The notes beneath the pieces were generated by a model that saw only the letters and a list, made by a program, of their open reading frames with translations, was not told where the DNA came from and did not search any database. Shown one piece after another: positions 35,014 to 44,957 of a stretch of DNA of 64,000 bases (positions within the stretch are counted from its first letter, which is position 1; every line of letters begins with the position of its first letter). The DNA is taken from assembly GCA_963840535.1 (NCBI GenBank), contig CAWIZJ010000056.1, positions 1 to 64,000 on the forward strand. The letters run 5' to 3'. Position numbers and translations under genes: made by a program. The DNA comes from VAZQ01 sp963840535 (GTDB taxonomy: Bacteria; Pseudomonadota; Alphaproteobacteria; Rhizobiales; Xanthobacteraceae).

Positions 35014-37263
35014 ATGCCGTCAAGGATCGTGAAGGACAGGGCACCCGCCCGAGGTCGAAGCGCCAAGCCGATCAAGATCACGCCGGCGCTGATCGCCGCG
35101 CATGGTCTCAAGCCCGAGGAATACCAGCGCATCGAGCAATTGATCGGTCGCAGGCCGAGCTTCACCGAGCTCGGTATCTTTTCGGCGATGTGGAACGAGC
35201 ACTGCTCCTACAAGTCCTCGAAGGTACACCTGCGCATGCTACCGACCAAGGCGCCGTGGGTGATCCAGGGCCCGGGGGAGAATGCGGGAGTGATCGACAT
35301 CGGCGACGGGCTGGCGGTCGTATTCAAGATGGAAAGCCACAATCACCCGAGCTACATCGAGCCCTATCAGGGCGCCGCCACCGGCGTTGGCGGCATCTTG
35401 CGCGATGTCTTCACCATGGGAGCGCGGCCGATCGCGTGCCTGGATGCGCTCTCTTTCGGAGCCCCTTCGCACCCTAAGACGCGACACCTCGTCTCCGGCG
35501 TGATCGCCGGCATCGGCGGCTACGGCAATTCCTTCGGCGTTCCGACGGTGGGTGGCTCCATGCGCTTCCATACCCGTTACGACGGCAATTGCCTGGTCAA
35601 TGCGATGGCCGTGGGGCTCGCACAAACAACCAGGATTTTCTATGCGGCTGCCTCCGGTGTGGGCATGCCCGTCGTCTATCTCGGCTCCAAGACCGGGCGC
35701 GACGGGATCCATGGCGCAACCATGGCGTCAGCCGAGTTCGGGGAGGATTCCGAGGAGAAGCGCCCCACCGTACAGGTGGGGGATCCATTCGCGGAGAAGC
35801 TTCTGCTCGAGGCCTGCCTGGAGATCATGGCCGCGGATTGTGTCATCGCGATCCAGGACATGGGTGCGGCGGGCCTGACCTGCTCGGCGGTCGAGATGGG
35901 CGCCAAGGGCGATCTCGGTGTCACCCTCGATCTCGATCGTGTGCCGTGCCGCGAGAGCGGTATGAGTGCCTACGAGATGATGCTCTCCGAGAGTCAGGAA
36001 CGCATGCTGATGGTGCTCAAGCCGGAGAAGGAAAAGGAGGCTGAGGCGATTTTCCGCAAATGGGGACTCGATTTCGCAGTCGTGGGCGAGACGACCCCGA
36101 CCGGGCGCTTCGTCGTGCGCCACGGCGACAGAGTGGTGGCGGATTTGCCGATCAAGGAGCTCGGCGATCAAGCTCCGGTCTATCGCCGGCCCTATTTCGC
36201 GACGCCGAAGGCGCCGATCGTCAAGGCGGCCGACGTGACACCTCCGGTACCGACCGCCGAGGCGCTGCTGCGGCTCATCGGCTCGCCCGATCTCTGCAGC
36301 AGGCGCTGGGTATGGGAACAATACGATCATGTCATCTTGGGGAACACAATTCAGCGGCCGGGCGGCGATGCCGCCGTGGTCCGCGTCGAGGAGGGGCCCA
36401 AGGCGCTCGCGCTTACGACCGATGTAACGCCGCGCTATTGCGAGGCCGATCCGGTGGAGGGCGGCAAGCAGGCGGTGGCGGAAGCCTGGCGCAACCTCAC
36501 TGCGGTCGGGGCGCGCCCGCTTGCGCTCACCGACAATCTGAATTTCGGCAATCCCGAGCGCCCCGAGATCATGGGCCAATTGGTCGGCTGCATCGATGGC
36601 ATCGCGCAAGCCTGTGCGGCGCTCGACTTTCCGGTCGTATCCGGCAATGTCTCGCTCTATAATGAAACGAACGGACGCGCCATCCTCCCGACCCCCACCA
36701 TCGGGGGCGTGGGACTGATCGACGATCTTGTCAGATCTGCCACGCTCGCCTTCAGGGCAGCGGACGAGGCTGTTCTACTGATCGGCGAGACCGTTGGCTG
36801 GCTCGGGCAGTCGCTCTATCTGCGCGAAGTTTGCGAGCGGGAGGAGGGGGCGCCGCCGCCGGTCGATCTCGCGGCCGAGCGTCGCAACGGCGACCACGTG
36901 CGGGTGCTGATCGGCGAACGCATTGCCACTGCTGTTCACGATGTCTCCGATGGGGGTCTACTGGTCGCGCTCGCGGAGATGGCGATGGCGTCAGGTATCG
37001 GTGCCGAGCTCGACCGTCCCCCGCTTACGGCGCACGCCTTCTGGTTCGGCGAGGACCAGGCGCGCTACGTCATCACCGTTGCGGCGGCGGAGGCGGAGAA
37101 GATCATGGCGCGCCTGCATGCCGCCGGCGTCCCGGTGCGGCAACTGGGCCGCACCGGCGGAGACGCATTGACGCTCGAAGGCGAGCGCCCCATTCTGGTC
37201 GCAAAGCTGCGCGAGCGCTTCGAGGGGTGGCTGCCCGCCTATATGGCCGGCGCCGCCATCTGA
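35014..37263 (+). CDS. purL: Phosphoribosylformylglycinamidine synthase subunit PurL
   Basis: Catalytic subunit of FGAM synthetase, 749 residues (small PurL type). The sequence FSAMWNEHCSYKSSKVHLRM, FKMESHNHPSYIEPYQGAAT, DMGAAGLTCSAVEMGAKGDL and SRRWVWEQYDHVILGNT are diagnostic. The first about 22 residues (MPSRIVKDRAPARGRSAKPI) form a basic extension absent from most homologs; a start nearer ITPALIAAHGLKPEE is possible, but there is no clear internal ATG with a ribosome binding site. It follows purQ by about 200 nt, a stretch that encodes an Arg/Lys-rich frame of no recognised family. Intact. Confidence 0.96.
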   Translation: MPSRIVKDRAPARGRSAKPIKITPALIAAHGLKPEEYQRIEQLIGRRPSFTELGIFSAMWNEHCSYKSSKVHLRMLPTKAPWVIQGPGENAGVIDIGDGLAVVFKMESHNHPSYIEPYQGAATGVGGILRDVFTMGARPIACLDALSFGAPSHPKTRHLVSGVIAGIGGYGNSFGVPTVGGSMRFHTRYDGNCLVNAMAVGLAQTTRIFYAAASGVGMPVVYLGSKTGRDGIHGATMASAEFGEDSEEKRPTVQVGDPFAEKLLLEACLEIMAADCVIAIQDMGAAGLTCSAVEMGAKGDLGVTLDLDRVPCRESGMSAYEMMLSESQERMLMVLKPEKEKEAEAIFRKWGLDFAVVGETTPTGRFVVRHGDRVVADLPIKELGDQAPVYRRPYFATPKAPIVKAADVTPPVPTAEALLRLIGSPDLCSRRWVWEQYDHVILGNTIQRPGGDAAVVRVEEGPKALALTTDVTPRYCEADPVEGGKQAVAEAWRNLTAVGARPLALTDNLNFGNPERPEIMGQLVGCIDGIAQACAALDFPVVSGNVSLYNETNGRAILPTPTIGGVGLIDDLVRSATLAFRAADEAVLLIGETVGWLGQSLYLREVCEREEGAPPPVDLAAERRNGDHVRVLIGERIATAVHDVSDGGLLVALAEMAMASGIGAELDRPPLTAHAFWFGEDQARYVITVAAAEAEKIMARLHAAGVPVRQLGRTGGDALTLEGERPILVAKLRERFEGWLPAYMAGAAI

Positions 37264-37322
37264 TGCACATTCCCGGGTTTTCACGCATTTCCGTCTTGGA
37301 TAGCGTCTTGGGAGAGGTTGCC

Positions 37323-37559
37323 ATGGCAATGGACGCGAGCGAGATCGAACGTCTGATCAAGGCGCGTATCCCGGACGCCGAGGTGACGATCCGCGATCTC
37401 GCAGGCGACGGCGACCACTACGCCGCCACGGTGTTCGCCGAGTTCTTCCGCGGCAAATCACGGGTGCAGCAGCACCAGATCGTCTACGAAGCACTCAAGG
37501 CCGAAATGGGTGGCAAGCTACACGCGCTGGCGCTTCAGACCGGTACGCCCGAACGCTGA
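37323..37559 (+). CDS. bolA: BolA-family protein
   Basis: A 78-residue BolA/YrbA-type protein: MAMDASEIERLIKARIPDAE, then VTIRDLAGDGDHYAATVFA and SRVQQHQIVYEALKAEMGGK with a His in the conserved QH-x2-VY position. BolA proteins pair with CGFS monothiol glutaredoxins to carry [2Fe-2S] clusters, and the glutaredoxin gene is the next one. ATG 37323 is 60 nt after purL. Function by family and context is well supported. Confidence 0.93.
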   Translation: MAMDASEIERLIKARIPDAEVTIRDLAGDGDHYAATVFAEFFRGKSRVQQHQIVYEALKAEMGGKLHALALQTGTPER

Positions 37560-37791
37560 CCCGCAGTTCGCCGAGGACGCGTTCTGGTGATGCATCGGCA
37601 TGCGTCTATCGGAAGGTCCCATCCCCGACAGCGAAAAAGCCCTCGCAAGGCCTTGGGGTTGGGGCGGCGCTACGCTATATGGACATGTGGTTGCGGAGCG
37701 CACCGACGTTGGGTTGTCCCAGGATTGGTGCTCGAGAGCGCAAGTCGGAAAGACGTCTTGCGTCCGCTTCGCCGAGCGACGAGGGAATTCC

Positions 37792-38130
37792 ATGGCGATC
37801 GAGCAATTCATCGACAATGAGGTCAGGAGCAACGACGTCGTCCTGTTCATGAAGGGGACGCCACAGTTCCCGATGTGCGGTTTCTCTGGCCAAGTGGTGC
37901 AGATTCTCGATCATCTCGGCGTGTCATACAAGGGATTGAACGTCCTGGAATTGGACGATCTGCGTCAGGGCATCAAGACCTATTCCAACTGGCCGACCAT
38001 CCCACAGCTCTACGTCAAGGGCGAGTTCATCGGCGGCTGTGACATCATACGCGAAATGTTCCAGGCCGGTGAGCTGCAGGGTGTGCTGAGGGACAAGGGT
38101 GTGGCGGTGAAAGAAGGCGCGTCCGCCTGA
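37792..38130 (+). CDS. grxD: Monothiol glutaredoxin Grx4 type
   Basis: A 112-residue CGFS glutaredoxin: MAIEQFIDNEVRSNDVVLFM, KGTPQFPMCGFSGQVVQ with the cluster-binding Cys29, SNWPTIPQLYVKGEFIGGCD and EMFQAGELQGVL. It binds and transfers [2Fe-2S] clusters with BolA and glutathione. ATG 37792 is chosen over an in-frame upstream start because the extra residues look non-coding. The 232-nt spacer from bolA has no other gene. Confidence 0.95.
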   Translation: MAIEQFIDNEVRSNDVVLFMKGTPQFPMCGFSGQVVQILDHLGVSYKGLNVLELDDLRQGIKTYSNWPTIPQLYVKGEFIGGCDIIREMFQAGELQGVLRDKGVAVKEGASA

Positions 38131-38152
38131 CGCGGCCTCCTGGCCGTCTTTG

Positions 38153-39001
38153 ATGGTCGCCGCAGAACCGCCGCGCTTCGCTGAAGGATGGCGCTAGCCA
38201 TTTCGCGTTCGGACGGAACTGGGCGAGCTATTCCGACCTCATCGATGAGACGTGCATCGTCGAGGCCGAGCACGGCCTGGTTCGTCTACTGGGAGCCGAC
38301 GGACTTGCCGGCAAGTCCTTTCTCGATATTGGCTGTGGATCCGGCCTGCATGCGCTCGCCGCCATGCGGCTTGGCGCGTCGCGCGTCATGGCAATCGATC
38401 TCGACCCGATCGCGGTCGAGACGACCCGAACGGTGCTGGCTCGGCACGCCCCGAAAAGCGAGGTCGAAGCGCGCCGGCTCAGCGTGTTCGATCTCGATCC
38501 AAACACGCTTGGCCGCTTCGACGTAGTCTATTCATGGGGCGTCCTGCATCACACCGGCGCGATGCACGAGGCGCTCGAGTGCGCGGCACGGGCGGTTGCC
38601 CCTGACGGCCTGTTCGTGTTCGCACTCTATCGCCGCACCAGAATGTGTGGCCTGTGGCGGTATGAGAAGCGCTGGTACACCGGCGCCTCTCCGCGACTGC
38701 AGGGCGCCGCACGAGGGGTGTATATCGCCTTGCTGCGCCTGCGGTTTTTCCTCGTGGGGGCGATTTTCACGCGTACGTCGCGGGCTATCGGAGCCAGCGC
38801 GGCATGGAATTCGTGCACAACGTCCACGACTGGATGGGCGGTTACCCCTACGAATCGATCTCGAGCGCGGAGGTGGAGGCGCTTATGCAGCGCCTCCACC
38901 ATGTGAAGGTGCACAGCTTCACGGCCACGCCCGGCATCGGCTTCTTCGGCTCGGGCTGCGATGAGTACGTCTATCGGTGCCGCGCGTCGCCGCTTTCGTA
39001 G
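38153..39001 (+). CDS. Class I SAM-dependent methyltransferase, two frameshifts
   Basis: A methyltransferase of the Methyltransf_11/25 group, about 280 residues. The SAM site is SFLDIGCGSGLHALAAMRLG, then VMAIDLDPIAVETTRTVLAR and FDVVYSWGVLHHTGAMHEAL. The N-terminus (ATG 38153, MVAAEPPRFAEGW) breaks near 38190 and resumes HFAFGRNWASYSDLIDE. A second break is in the G5 run at 38756-38760; one added G gives DFHAYVAGYRSQRGMEFVHN and VHDWMGGYPYESISSAEV, ending at 39001. The C-terminal MGGYPYE motif is shared by sugar- or lipid-linked methyltransferases; substrate unknown. Confidence 0.8.
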
Positions 39002-39019
39002 CAACGGGCGACAGGAGTA

Positions 39020-39637
39020 TCAGCGCGAGTAGAACTCGACTACCAGATGGGGTTCCATCTGCACCGGATAGGGCACCTCGCTGAGCTGCGGGATGCGGAC
39101 GAGCTTCGCGGTCATCTTAGAGTGGCTGACTTCGATATAGTCCGGGACGTCGCGCTCGGCGAGTGCAACCGCCTCCAGCACCGTCGCAAGCTGCTTCGAT
39201 TTCTCCTTCACCTCGACCATATCACCAACCTTCGTGCGGTAGCTCGGGATGGTGACGCGGTTACCGTTCACGCTGATATGGCCGTGGCTGATGAACTGTC
39301 GCGCGGCGAACACAGTCGGGACCAGCTTTGCCCGATATATCAGCGCGTCTAGCCGGCGCTCCAGCAGACCTATCATGTGAGCGCCGGAATCACCCTTCAT
39401 GCGGATGGCTTCGGCATAGATACCGCGGAACTGGCGCTCCGAAATATTGCCGTAGTAGCCGCGCAGCTTCTGTTTGGCGCGCAGCTGCACGCCATAGTCC
39501 GACAGCTTCCCTTTGCGGCGCTGGCCATGCTGGCCCGGGCCATATTCGCGACGGTTGACGGGGCTCTTCGGGCGGCCCCACACATTCTGGCCCATACGGC
39601 GGTCGATCTTGTACTTCGCCTCATGGCGCTTGGTCAT
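39020..39637 (-). CDS. rpsD: 30S ribosomal protein S4
   Basis: Primary 16S rRNA-binding protein of the small subunit, 205 residues, intact. MTKRHEAKYKIDRRMGQNVW starts it; the S4 RNA-binding domain is RRLDALIYRAKLVPTVFAAR then QFISHGHISVNGNRVTIPSY. It ends VVEFYSR. The N-terminus lacks the zinc-binding CxxC set of the C+ type. A lone rpsD outside the ribosomal operons is normal in rhizobia. Confidence 0.98.
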   Translation of the reverse strand: MTKRHEAKYKIDRRMGQNVWGRPKSPVNRREYGPGQHGQRRKGKLSDYGVQLRAKQKLRGYYGNISERQFRGIYAEAIRMKGDSGAHMIGLLERRLDALIYRAKLVPTVFAARQFISHGHISVNGNRVTIPSYRTKVGDMVEVKEKSKQLATVLEAVALAERDVPDYIEVSHSKMTAKLVRIPQLSEVPYPVQMEPHLVVEFYSR

Positions 39638-39941
39638 CGCGTCCTCATGCTGTGCTGTGCGAGGATCGCGCCCTCCTCTGTCCCAGATTGCCGGAACCGA
39701 CAGGCATTGGCCGAGCGCCGGCGCAGTGCCACGGGTCGCGAACGCCTAGCAAGCCATTCTGGCTCGCGAGGCGGGCGCCTTCTAGGCGGAATGGGACGGC
39801 AAGTCAAATCGTCGCCGAGAGGGACCAGAGAGGGACCGTGAGCAGGCCGCCTGAGCGACTTGGGGTGCGAGCAGGCCGGTCCGGGAAGTCCCCGTCTTGC
39901 GCCACTCCCCACCGGGTGCGTGCGGCACTCGTTCTTTGGAT
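39638..39941. other. Non-coding stretch upstream of rpsD
   Basis: About 300 bases with no convincing gene on either strand. It contains the leftward rpsD promoter and leader. No S4-binding pseudoknot could be identified by eye. Confidence 0.4.
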
Positions 39942-40262
39942 CTAGGCCACGTCCTGGTAGACGTCGATCTCGATGGAACCGGGAAACAGCGAGCGCCAGC
40001 CTCGCAAGTAGGCTTGCATGCGCGGATCGCTGGCGACGCGTTGGCGGTTGAGCTCAATCACCTCGGGCGTGTCGTATTCGATCTCATGCATGAACCGAGT
40101 GGGGTCGTCCACGTTCTGCAACAAGCGGACCCGTACGCCGCCAAAAGCTTCATAAAACGGGGTCGCCGACTTCAAAAGCGATGCCAGGTGACTTGTATCC
40201 CCTGTGGGTAGGGTAAACTTGAACTGTACGGTTCGCCGAACCGTTTGAGGCTCTGTCGCCAT
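39942..40262 (-). CDS. Hypothetical protein, possible dimeric alpha-beta barrel
   Basis: A 106-residue protein from ATG 40262 (MATEPQTVRRTVQFKFTLPT); an in-frame ATG at 40277 adds five residues. It contains FYEAFGGVRVRLLQNVDDPT followed by FMHEIEYDTPEVIELNRQRV and ends PGSIEIDVYQDVA. Length and strand-helix rhythm resemble ABM-like (antibiotic biosynthesis monooxygenase) dimeric barrels, but no active-site signature is seen, so this is a guess. It is 48 nt downstream of murI and co-oriented with it. Confidence 0.7.
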   Translation of the reverse strand: MATEPQTVRRTVQFKFTLPTGDTSHLASLLKSATPFYEAFGGVRVRLLQNVDDPTRFMHEIEYDTPEVIELNRQRVASDPRMQAYLRGWRSLFPGSIEIDVYQDVA

Positions 40263-40310
40263 GGTTTCGGGCCCCATTTGCCATGTCGAGCGGACTGGCT
40301 CGGACCGATG

Positions 40311-41099
40311 CTAGCGACCGATCCCGAAGCGCGCCAGCGTCGCCGTGAGGGCAGTCGAAGGCAGTCGGCCGGAGGTGAAGACGATGCGCGCAGGAACATC
40401 GGCGACGACGCCGGTTGCCGGTCCGCTAAGCTCCACCACCCGTCGGGCGATTGCCGGTGCGGGGTCGATGAAGGTTACGGGCCAGGGCGCAAGCCGCTCG
40501 AGCCGTTCGAGCAGGAGCGGATAGTGGGTGCAGGCCAGTACGACAGTGTCGGTTCGCAGCCCGTCCGCAGCGACGAAACAGGGCTCGATCTCGCGTGCAA
40601 TCAGGCCGTCGGCGACAGGGGCGCCCCGGAACTCCGCTTCGGCATACGCCGCAAGCAGTGCCGACCCGACCAGTGTCACGTCGCTGCCGTTGGCGAAGTC
40701 GCGGATCAGAGCACGCGTATATTCGCGCCCGACGGTGGCCTCGGTGCCGAGCACGGTCACGCGCTTGGTGACTGAAATTGCGCAGGCCGGCTTGATCGCC
40801 GGCACCGTGCCGATGAAAGGAATTCGATAACAGGCGCGCAACTGTGCCAATACCAGCGTCGAGGCGGTATTGCAGGCGACGACGGCGACGTCGGGACGCT
40901 GGCTGTCGATCAGCTGACCCATGAGGGTAACGACCCGGGAGACCAGCTCGACCTCGCCGCGAGCGTTATAGGGAAAAAACGCGTCATCGGCGACATAGAC
41001 GTAGCGTGCATCCGGACGGGCCTTGGCGATTTCCCGAAAGACGGTCAAGCCGCCGAGTCCGGAATCGAAGACGAGAATGGTCGGTGCAATGGTTGGCAA
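40311..41099 (-). CDS. murI: Glutamate racemase
   Basis: Makes D-glutamate for peptidoglycan, cytoplasmic, 262 residues. Both catalytic Cys are present: VVACNTASTLVLAQLRACYR in the first lobe and VLACTHYPLLLERLERLAP in the second. The substrate-binding DSGLGGLTVFREIAKARPDA and YNARGEVELVSRV are also seen. Intact. Convergent order with purB and rpe on the same strand upstream. Confidence 0.96.
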   Translation of the reverse strand: MPTIAPTILVFDSGLGGLTVFREIAKARPDARYVYVADDAFFPYNARGEVELVSRVVTLMGQLIDSQRPDVAVVACNTASTLVLAQLRACYRIPFIGTVPAIKPACAISVTKRVTVLGTEATVGREYTRALIRDFANGSDVTLVGSALLAAYAEAEFRGAPVADGLIAREIEPCFVAADGLRTDTVVLACTHYPLLLERLERLAPWPVTFIDPAPAIARRVVELSGPATGVVADVPARIVFTSGRLPSTALTATLARFGIGR

Positions 41100-41250
41100 G
41101 GGGGCGTTCCCGCGAGAGTACGCACCGATCGGACGTGGGCGATACCGGTCATCGCCGATGGTCCAGGCCGAGTCGGCTAGGAGGTTTTCCGTATAAATGC
41201 GACCAAAAGAAGAGGGGCGGATGCATCCGCGGTTCGTCTTCGCTCCGCGG

Positions 41251-42558
41251 TCATGCCCTGCCGAAAACCCGCTGAAAGATCGTGTCGACGTGCTCCAGGT
41301 GGTAGCCGAGGTCGAAGCTTTCCTCGAGCTCGGCCTCGCTCAGATGCTTGCGGACGTCAGGGTCGGCCTTGAGGAACGACAAGAAGTCTCCCTGGCCCGA
41401 CCAGACCGGCATGGCGTTACGTTGCACCAGTCGGTAGGCATCCTCACGTGCCACGCCCTTGCGTGTAAGCGCGATGAGCACCCTTTGAGAGTGCACCAGG
41501 CCGCCGAGGAGTTTCAGGTTTTTTTGCATGTTGGCGGGATAAACCACGAGCTTATCGACAATCGACGCCAGCCGCGCCAGTGCGAAATCGAGCGTCGCAG
41601 TGGCGTCGGGCCCGATCATGCGCTCGACCGAGGAATGCGATATGTCCCGCTCATGCCACAGCGCCACGTTCTCCATCGCCGGCGTCACATACGCACGCAC
41701 CAGGCGCGCCAGTCCCGTGACGTTCTCGGACAGCACGGGGTTGCGTTTGTGCGGCATGGCAGAGGAGCCCTTTTGGCCCTCGGAGAAGAACTCCTCGGCC
41801 TCCAGCACCTCGGTGCGCTGAAGGTGGCGAATCTCGGTGGCGAGCCGCTCTGCCGAGGACGCGACCACGCCAAGCGTGGCGAAGTACATGGCATGGCGGT
41901 CGCGGGGAATGATCTGAGTCGAGATCGGTTCGATCTCCAGCCCCATCGCCTGGGCGACATGCGCTTCAACGTACGGATCGACCTGTGCAAAGGTGCCGAC
42001 CGCACCGGAAATAGCGCAGGTCGCGACCTCCTTGCGTGCGGCAGCGAGGCGCTCCCGGGCGCGTCTGAACTCGGCGAAGGCATATGCCAGCTTGAGGCCG
42101 AAGGTGGTGGGCTCTGCATGAATGCCGTGCGAGCGACCGATGGTTGGGGTCATCTTGTGCTCGAAGGCACGGCGCTCGACGGCGGCGAGCAGGTTGTCGA
42201 CATCGGCGACGAGGATGTCGGCGGCGCGCACGAGTTGCACATTGAAGCAGGTATCGAGCACGTCGGAGGACGTCATGCCCTGGTGAACGAAGCGCGCCTG
42301 CGGTCCGACCATCTCGGCGAGATGGGTGAGAAAAGCGATGACGTCGTGCTTGACCTCGCGCTCAATTTCGTCGATGCGGGCGACGTCGAATTGGACGTTG
42401 CGACCGGCGTCCCAGATCGATTTGGCGGCTTCTTTCGGAATCATGCCGAGCACGGCCATGGCATCGGCCGCATGTGCCTCGATCTCGAACCAGATGCGGT
42501 AGCGCGTCTGCGGGTCCCAGATGGCGGCCATGTCGGGCCGGGTGTAGCGCGGGATCAT
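41251..42558 (-). CDS. purB: Adenylosuccinate lyase
   Basis: Splits SAICAR and adenylosuccinate with release of fumarate, cytoplasmic tetramer, 435 residues. The signature GSSAMPHKRNPVLSENVTGL and the flexible-loop HERDISHSSVERMIGPDATA are complete, together with HQGMTSSDVLDTCFNVQLVR. ATG 42558 is preceded by and overlaps (ATGA) the stop of a 71-codon reading frame, supporting this start. Upstream in-frame extension to 42996 is non-coding in character. Same transcript as rpe is likely. Confidence 0.96.
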   Translation of the reverse strand: MIPRYTRPDMAAIWDPQTRYRIWFEIEAHAADAMAVLGMIPKEAAKSIWDAGRNVQFDVARIDEIEREVKHDVIAFLTHLAEMVGPQARFVHQGMTSSDVLDTCFNVQLVRAADILVADVDNLLAAVERRAFEHKMTPTIGRSHGIHAEPTTFGLKLAYAFAEFRRARERLAAARKEVATCAISGAVGTFAQVDPYVEAHVAQAMGLEIEPISTQIIPRDRHAMYFATLGVVASSAERLATEIRHLQRTEVLEAEEFFSEGQKGSSAMPHKRNPVLSENVTGLARLVRAYVTPAMENVALWHERDISHSSVERMIGPDATATLDFALARLASIVDKLVVYPANMQKNLKLLGGLVHSQRVLIALTRKGVAREDAYRLVQRNAMPVWSGQGDFLSFLKADPDVRKHLSEAELEESFDLGYHLEHVDTIFQRVFGRA

Positions 42559-42770
42559 CGGCGGCCTCGGCAAGGGATGTGAACAAGCGGCGCTGTAGCA
42601 GATCGAAGAGGCAAGCTCAATTTGGCGAGCGCCGGCCAGGACTTGCCGCTGACGGCGCAATCGACGCGAAACCCGATCGCGGGCTCGCAAGCCTTCACGA
42701 GATCCGGCATCTCGGCCTGCGAGTCCCAGCGTCGAATCGGCGAGGGATCGACCAGCCCGCGCAGTGTCAC
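42555..42770 (-). CDS. Possible 71-residue protein coupled to rpe and purB
   Basis: The reading frame starts at GTG 42770, overlapping the rpe stop as GTGA, and ends at TGA 42557-42555, overlapping the purB start as ATGA. Both overlaps are the classic 4-nt form of translational coupling, which is unlikely by chance at both ends of a random frame. The sequence begins with TLRGLVDPSPIRRWDSQAEM and contains RVDCAVSGKSWPALAKL; no family is recognised and no membrane segment is seen. It could instead be an indel-truncated piece of a longer gene. Confidence 0.5.
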   Translation of the reverse strand: MTLRGLVDPSPIRRWDSQAEMPDLVKACEPAIGFRVDCAVSGKSWPALAKLSLPLRSATAPLVHIPCRGRR

Positions 42771-43453
42771 GCCGCTTCTCCGCGCGCCAGGGCTGCAGCG
42801 TCGCGGATGGCGGCGATGTTGGCGCGGTAGGTCTCGGGCCTGCCGCCCTTGAACACGGCGGAGCCTGCGACCAGCACATTTGCGCCGGCCTGCGCGACGA
42901 GCGGTGCCGTCTCCGGCGTGATCCCGCCGTCGGTCTCGATGTCGATAGGGCGGGCGCGGGTGAGGGCGCGTACGCGCTCGATCTTCTCGGCCGCATAGGG
43001 GATGAACGCCTGCCCTCCGAAGCCGGGATTGACCGACATGATCAGGACGAGATCGATCAGGTCGATCACCGGCTCGAGCGTCTCGATCGGGGTGCCTGGA
43101 TTGAGCGCGACACCCGCCTTCTTGCCGAGCGCGCGAATCGCCTGCAGCGAACGATGAACGTGCGGTCCCGCCTCCACGTGAACGGTGATGATGTCCGAGC
43201 CGGCCTTGGCAAAGGCTTCGAGATAGGGATCACACGGCGCGATCATCAGGTGAACGTCGATCACCTTCCTGGTGTGCGGGCGGATAGCCTTCACCACTTC
43301 GGGGCCGATCGAGATATTGGGTACAAAGTGACCGTCCATCACGTCGGCATGGATCCAGTCGGCACCGGCTTGATCGACGGCACGCACCTCCTCGCCGAGC
43401 CGGGCAAAGTCGGCGGCCAGGATCGATGGCGCAATAAGCAGGGGGTGACGCAT
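42767..43453 (-). CDS. rpe: Ribulose-phosphate 3-epimerase
   Basis: Interconverts ribulose-5-phosphate and xylulose-5-phosphate in the pentose phosphate and Calvin pathways, 228 residues. Signatures are LLIAPSILAADFARLGEEVR, DWIHADVMDGHFVPNISIGP, KVIDVHLMIAPCDPYLEAFA and VLIMSVNPGFGGQAFIPYAA, with DIETDGGIT near the end. Metal ligands His, Asp, His, Asp are all in place. Its stop overlaps the GTG of a small downstream frame, followed by purB. Confidence 0.96.
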   Translation of the reverse strand: MRHPLLIAPSILAADFARLGEEVRAVDQAGADWIHADVMDGHFVPNISIGPEVVKAIRPHTRKVIDVHLMIAPCDPYLEAFAKAGSDIITVHVEAGPHVHRSLQAIRALGKKAGVALNPGTPIETLEPVIDLIDLVLIMSVNPGFGGQAFIPYAAEKIERVRALTRARPIDIETDGGITPETAPLVAQAGANVLVAGSAVFKGGRPETYRANIAAIRDAAALARGEAA

Positions 43454-43623
43454 CGAATGCTCCGGATAACTGGTCGCCTAACACGGGGTAGCGGGGGCGG
43501 CAACGTACTTCCTTCGCCGCGACGGGATCGCACGCGCCATATAGGGTAGGCGCGGCGTCGTGCGAGACGCGCGTCTTGCCGCCTAGCGTCTAAGCGGCCA
43601 GCGTAAAGAGGGAAAGGACCATC

Positions 43624-44872
43624 ATGGCGCGAGCCGATGTCATCGTGCTGGGGGCAGGGATCGTCGGCACCTCGATTGCCCTGCATCTCGCCAAGCGCGG
43701 GGTTGCTGTTGTGCTGCTTGATCGCCGCCCGCCCGGCGAGGAGACGTCCTACGGGAATGCCGGGGTGATCGAGGGGAATACGCTCCTGCCACACCCGTTC
43801 CCGAGCGGATTGATGGCGCTGGTCAGGGTGGCAGCCCGTCGCTCGGCCGAGGCCAATTACCATTTGACGTTTCTTCCGAAGGTTGCGCCCTGGCTCTTCG
43901 CCTACCGTGCCGGCTCCGCTCTAGAGCGGCGGATCGAGTTTGCCGAGCGCATGCGGCCGCTGTTTGCGCGGGCGCTGGCCGAGCATGAGGCCTTGCTCGC
44001 CGAATCCGGCGCCGAGCGCTACCTGCGCAAGGATGGCTGGCTCAAGCTCTACCGGACCGATGTCGGCTTCGCTGCCGGCGCGCCCGAACGCGAGCTTGCC
44101 GGCAAATACGGCCTTGCCTTCACGGTCATGGACCTTAAGGGAGCACAGAGCCTCGAGCCGGCGCTCGCGCCCGCCTTCCGGCAGGCGGTTCATTGGCCTG
44201 GAGCCGCAAGCCTCACCGATCCGTTGGCGGTGACGCGCGCCTATGCGTCGCGTTTTGCGGCGCTCGGAGGCGTCGTGCTCACCGGCGATGCCCGCTCGCT
44301 GCGTCGCGCCGGAACGAGCTGGCGGGTCGATGCTCGCGAGGGTCCGATCGACGCCGGTGAGGCGGTGGTTGCGCTGGGGCCCTGGGCACCTGATCTGCTG
44401 GAGCCGCTCGGGATCAAGCTGCCGCTGGCGGTCAAGCGCGGCTATCACCGGCATTTCCGTCCGCTCGGCAATGCCGGACTCACGCGGCCGGTGGTAGATG
44501 TCGAGATCGGCTACTGCGTGGCGCCCATGGAACAGGGACTGCGCCTCACTACCGGTGCCGAATTCGCCGCGCGCGATGCGCCACCCACCCCGGTGCAATT
44601 CGATCGGCTGATGCCGGCGGCGAGGCAAATCTTCCCGCTCGGCGAACCGGTCGAAGCGGCGCCCTGGATGGGCAGTCGGCCCTGCTTTGCCGAATTCGAG
44701 ACCGGTGATCGGGCGGGCACCGACGCAGTCAGGCCTCTGGCTCGCCTTCGGCCATGCCCACTGGGGGCTCACGCTTGGCCCGGTTACCGGTCGCCTGGTG
44801 GCCGAGATGATGACCGGTGCATTGCCGTTCTGCGATCCCGCGCCCTACGGCGCCGACAGGTTCAACGCGTAG
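43624..44872 (+). CDS. FAD-dependent D-amino acid dehydrogenase-like oxidoreductase, one frameshift
   Basis: DAO/DadA-family flavoprotein, about 415 residues. The Rossmann motif is DVIVLGAGIVGTSIALHLAK, then RPPGEETSYGNAGVIEGNTL typical of DadA-like enzymes. The C-terminal substrate segment WMGSRPC breaks at a T run near 44687; removal of one base gives LPNSRPVIGRAPTQSGLWLA, then FGHAHWGLTLGPVTGRLVAE, the standard DadA ending. Electron acceptor and substrate not determined; D-alanine is typical but not shown. Stands alone, divergent from rpe. Confidence 0.85.
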
Positions 44873-44957
44873 CAGGGGAGAACGAATGGGGTCACGAGGC
44901 TGGGCGACATTCTTCATGCGCCCTCAGCGGCCCGCTCAAGGCCGAACTGCTGGCGTG

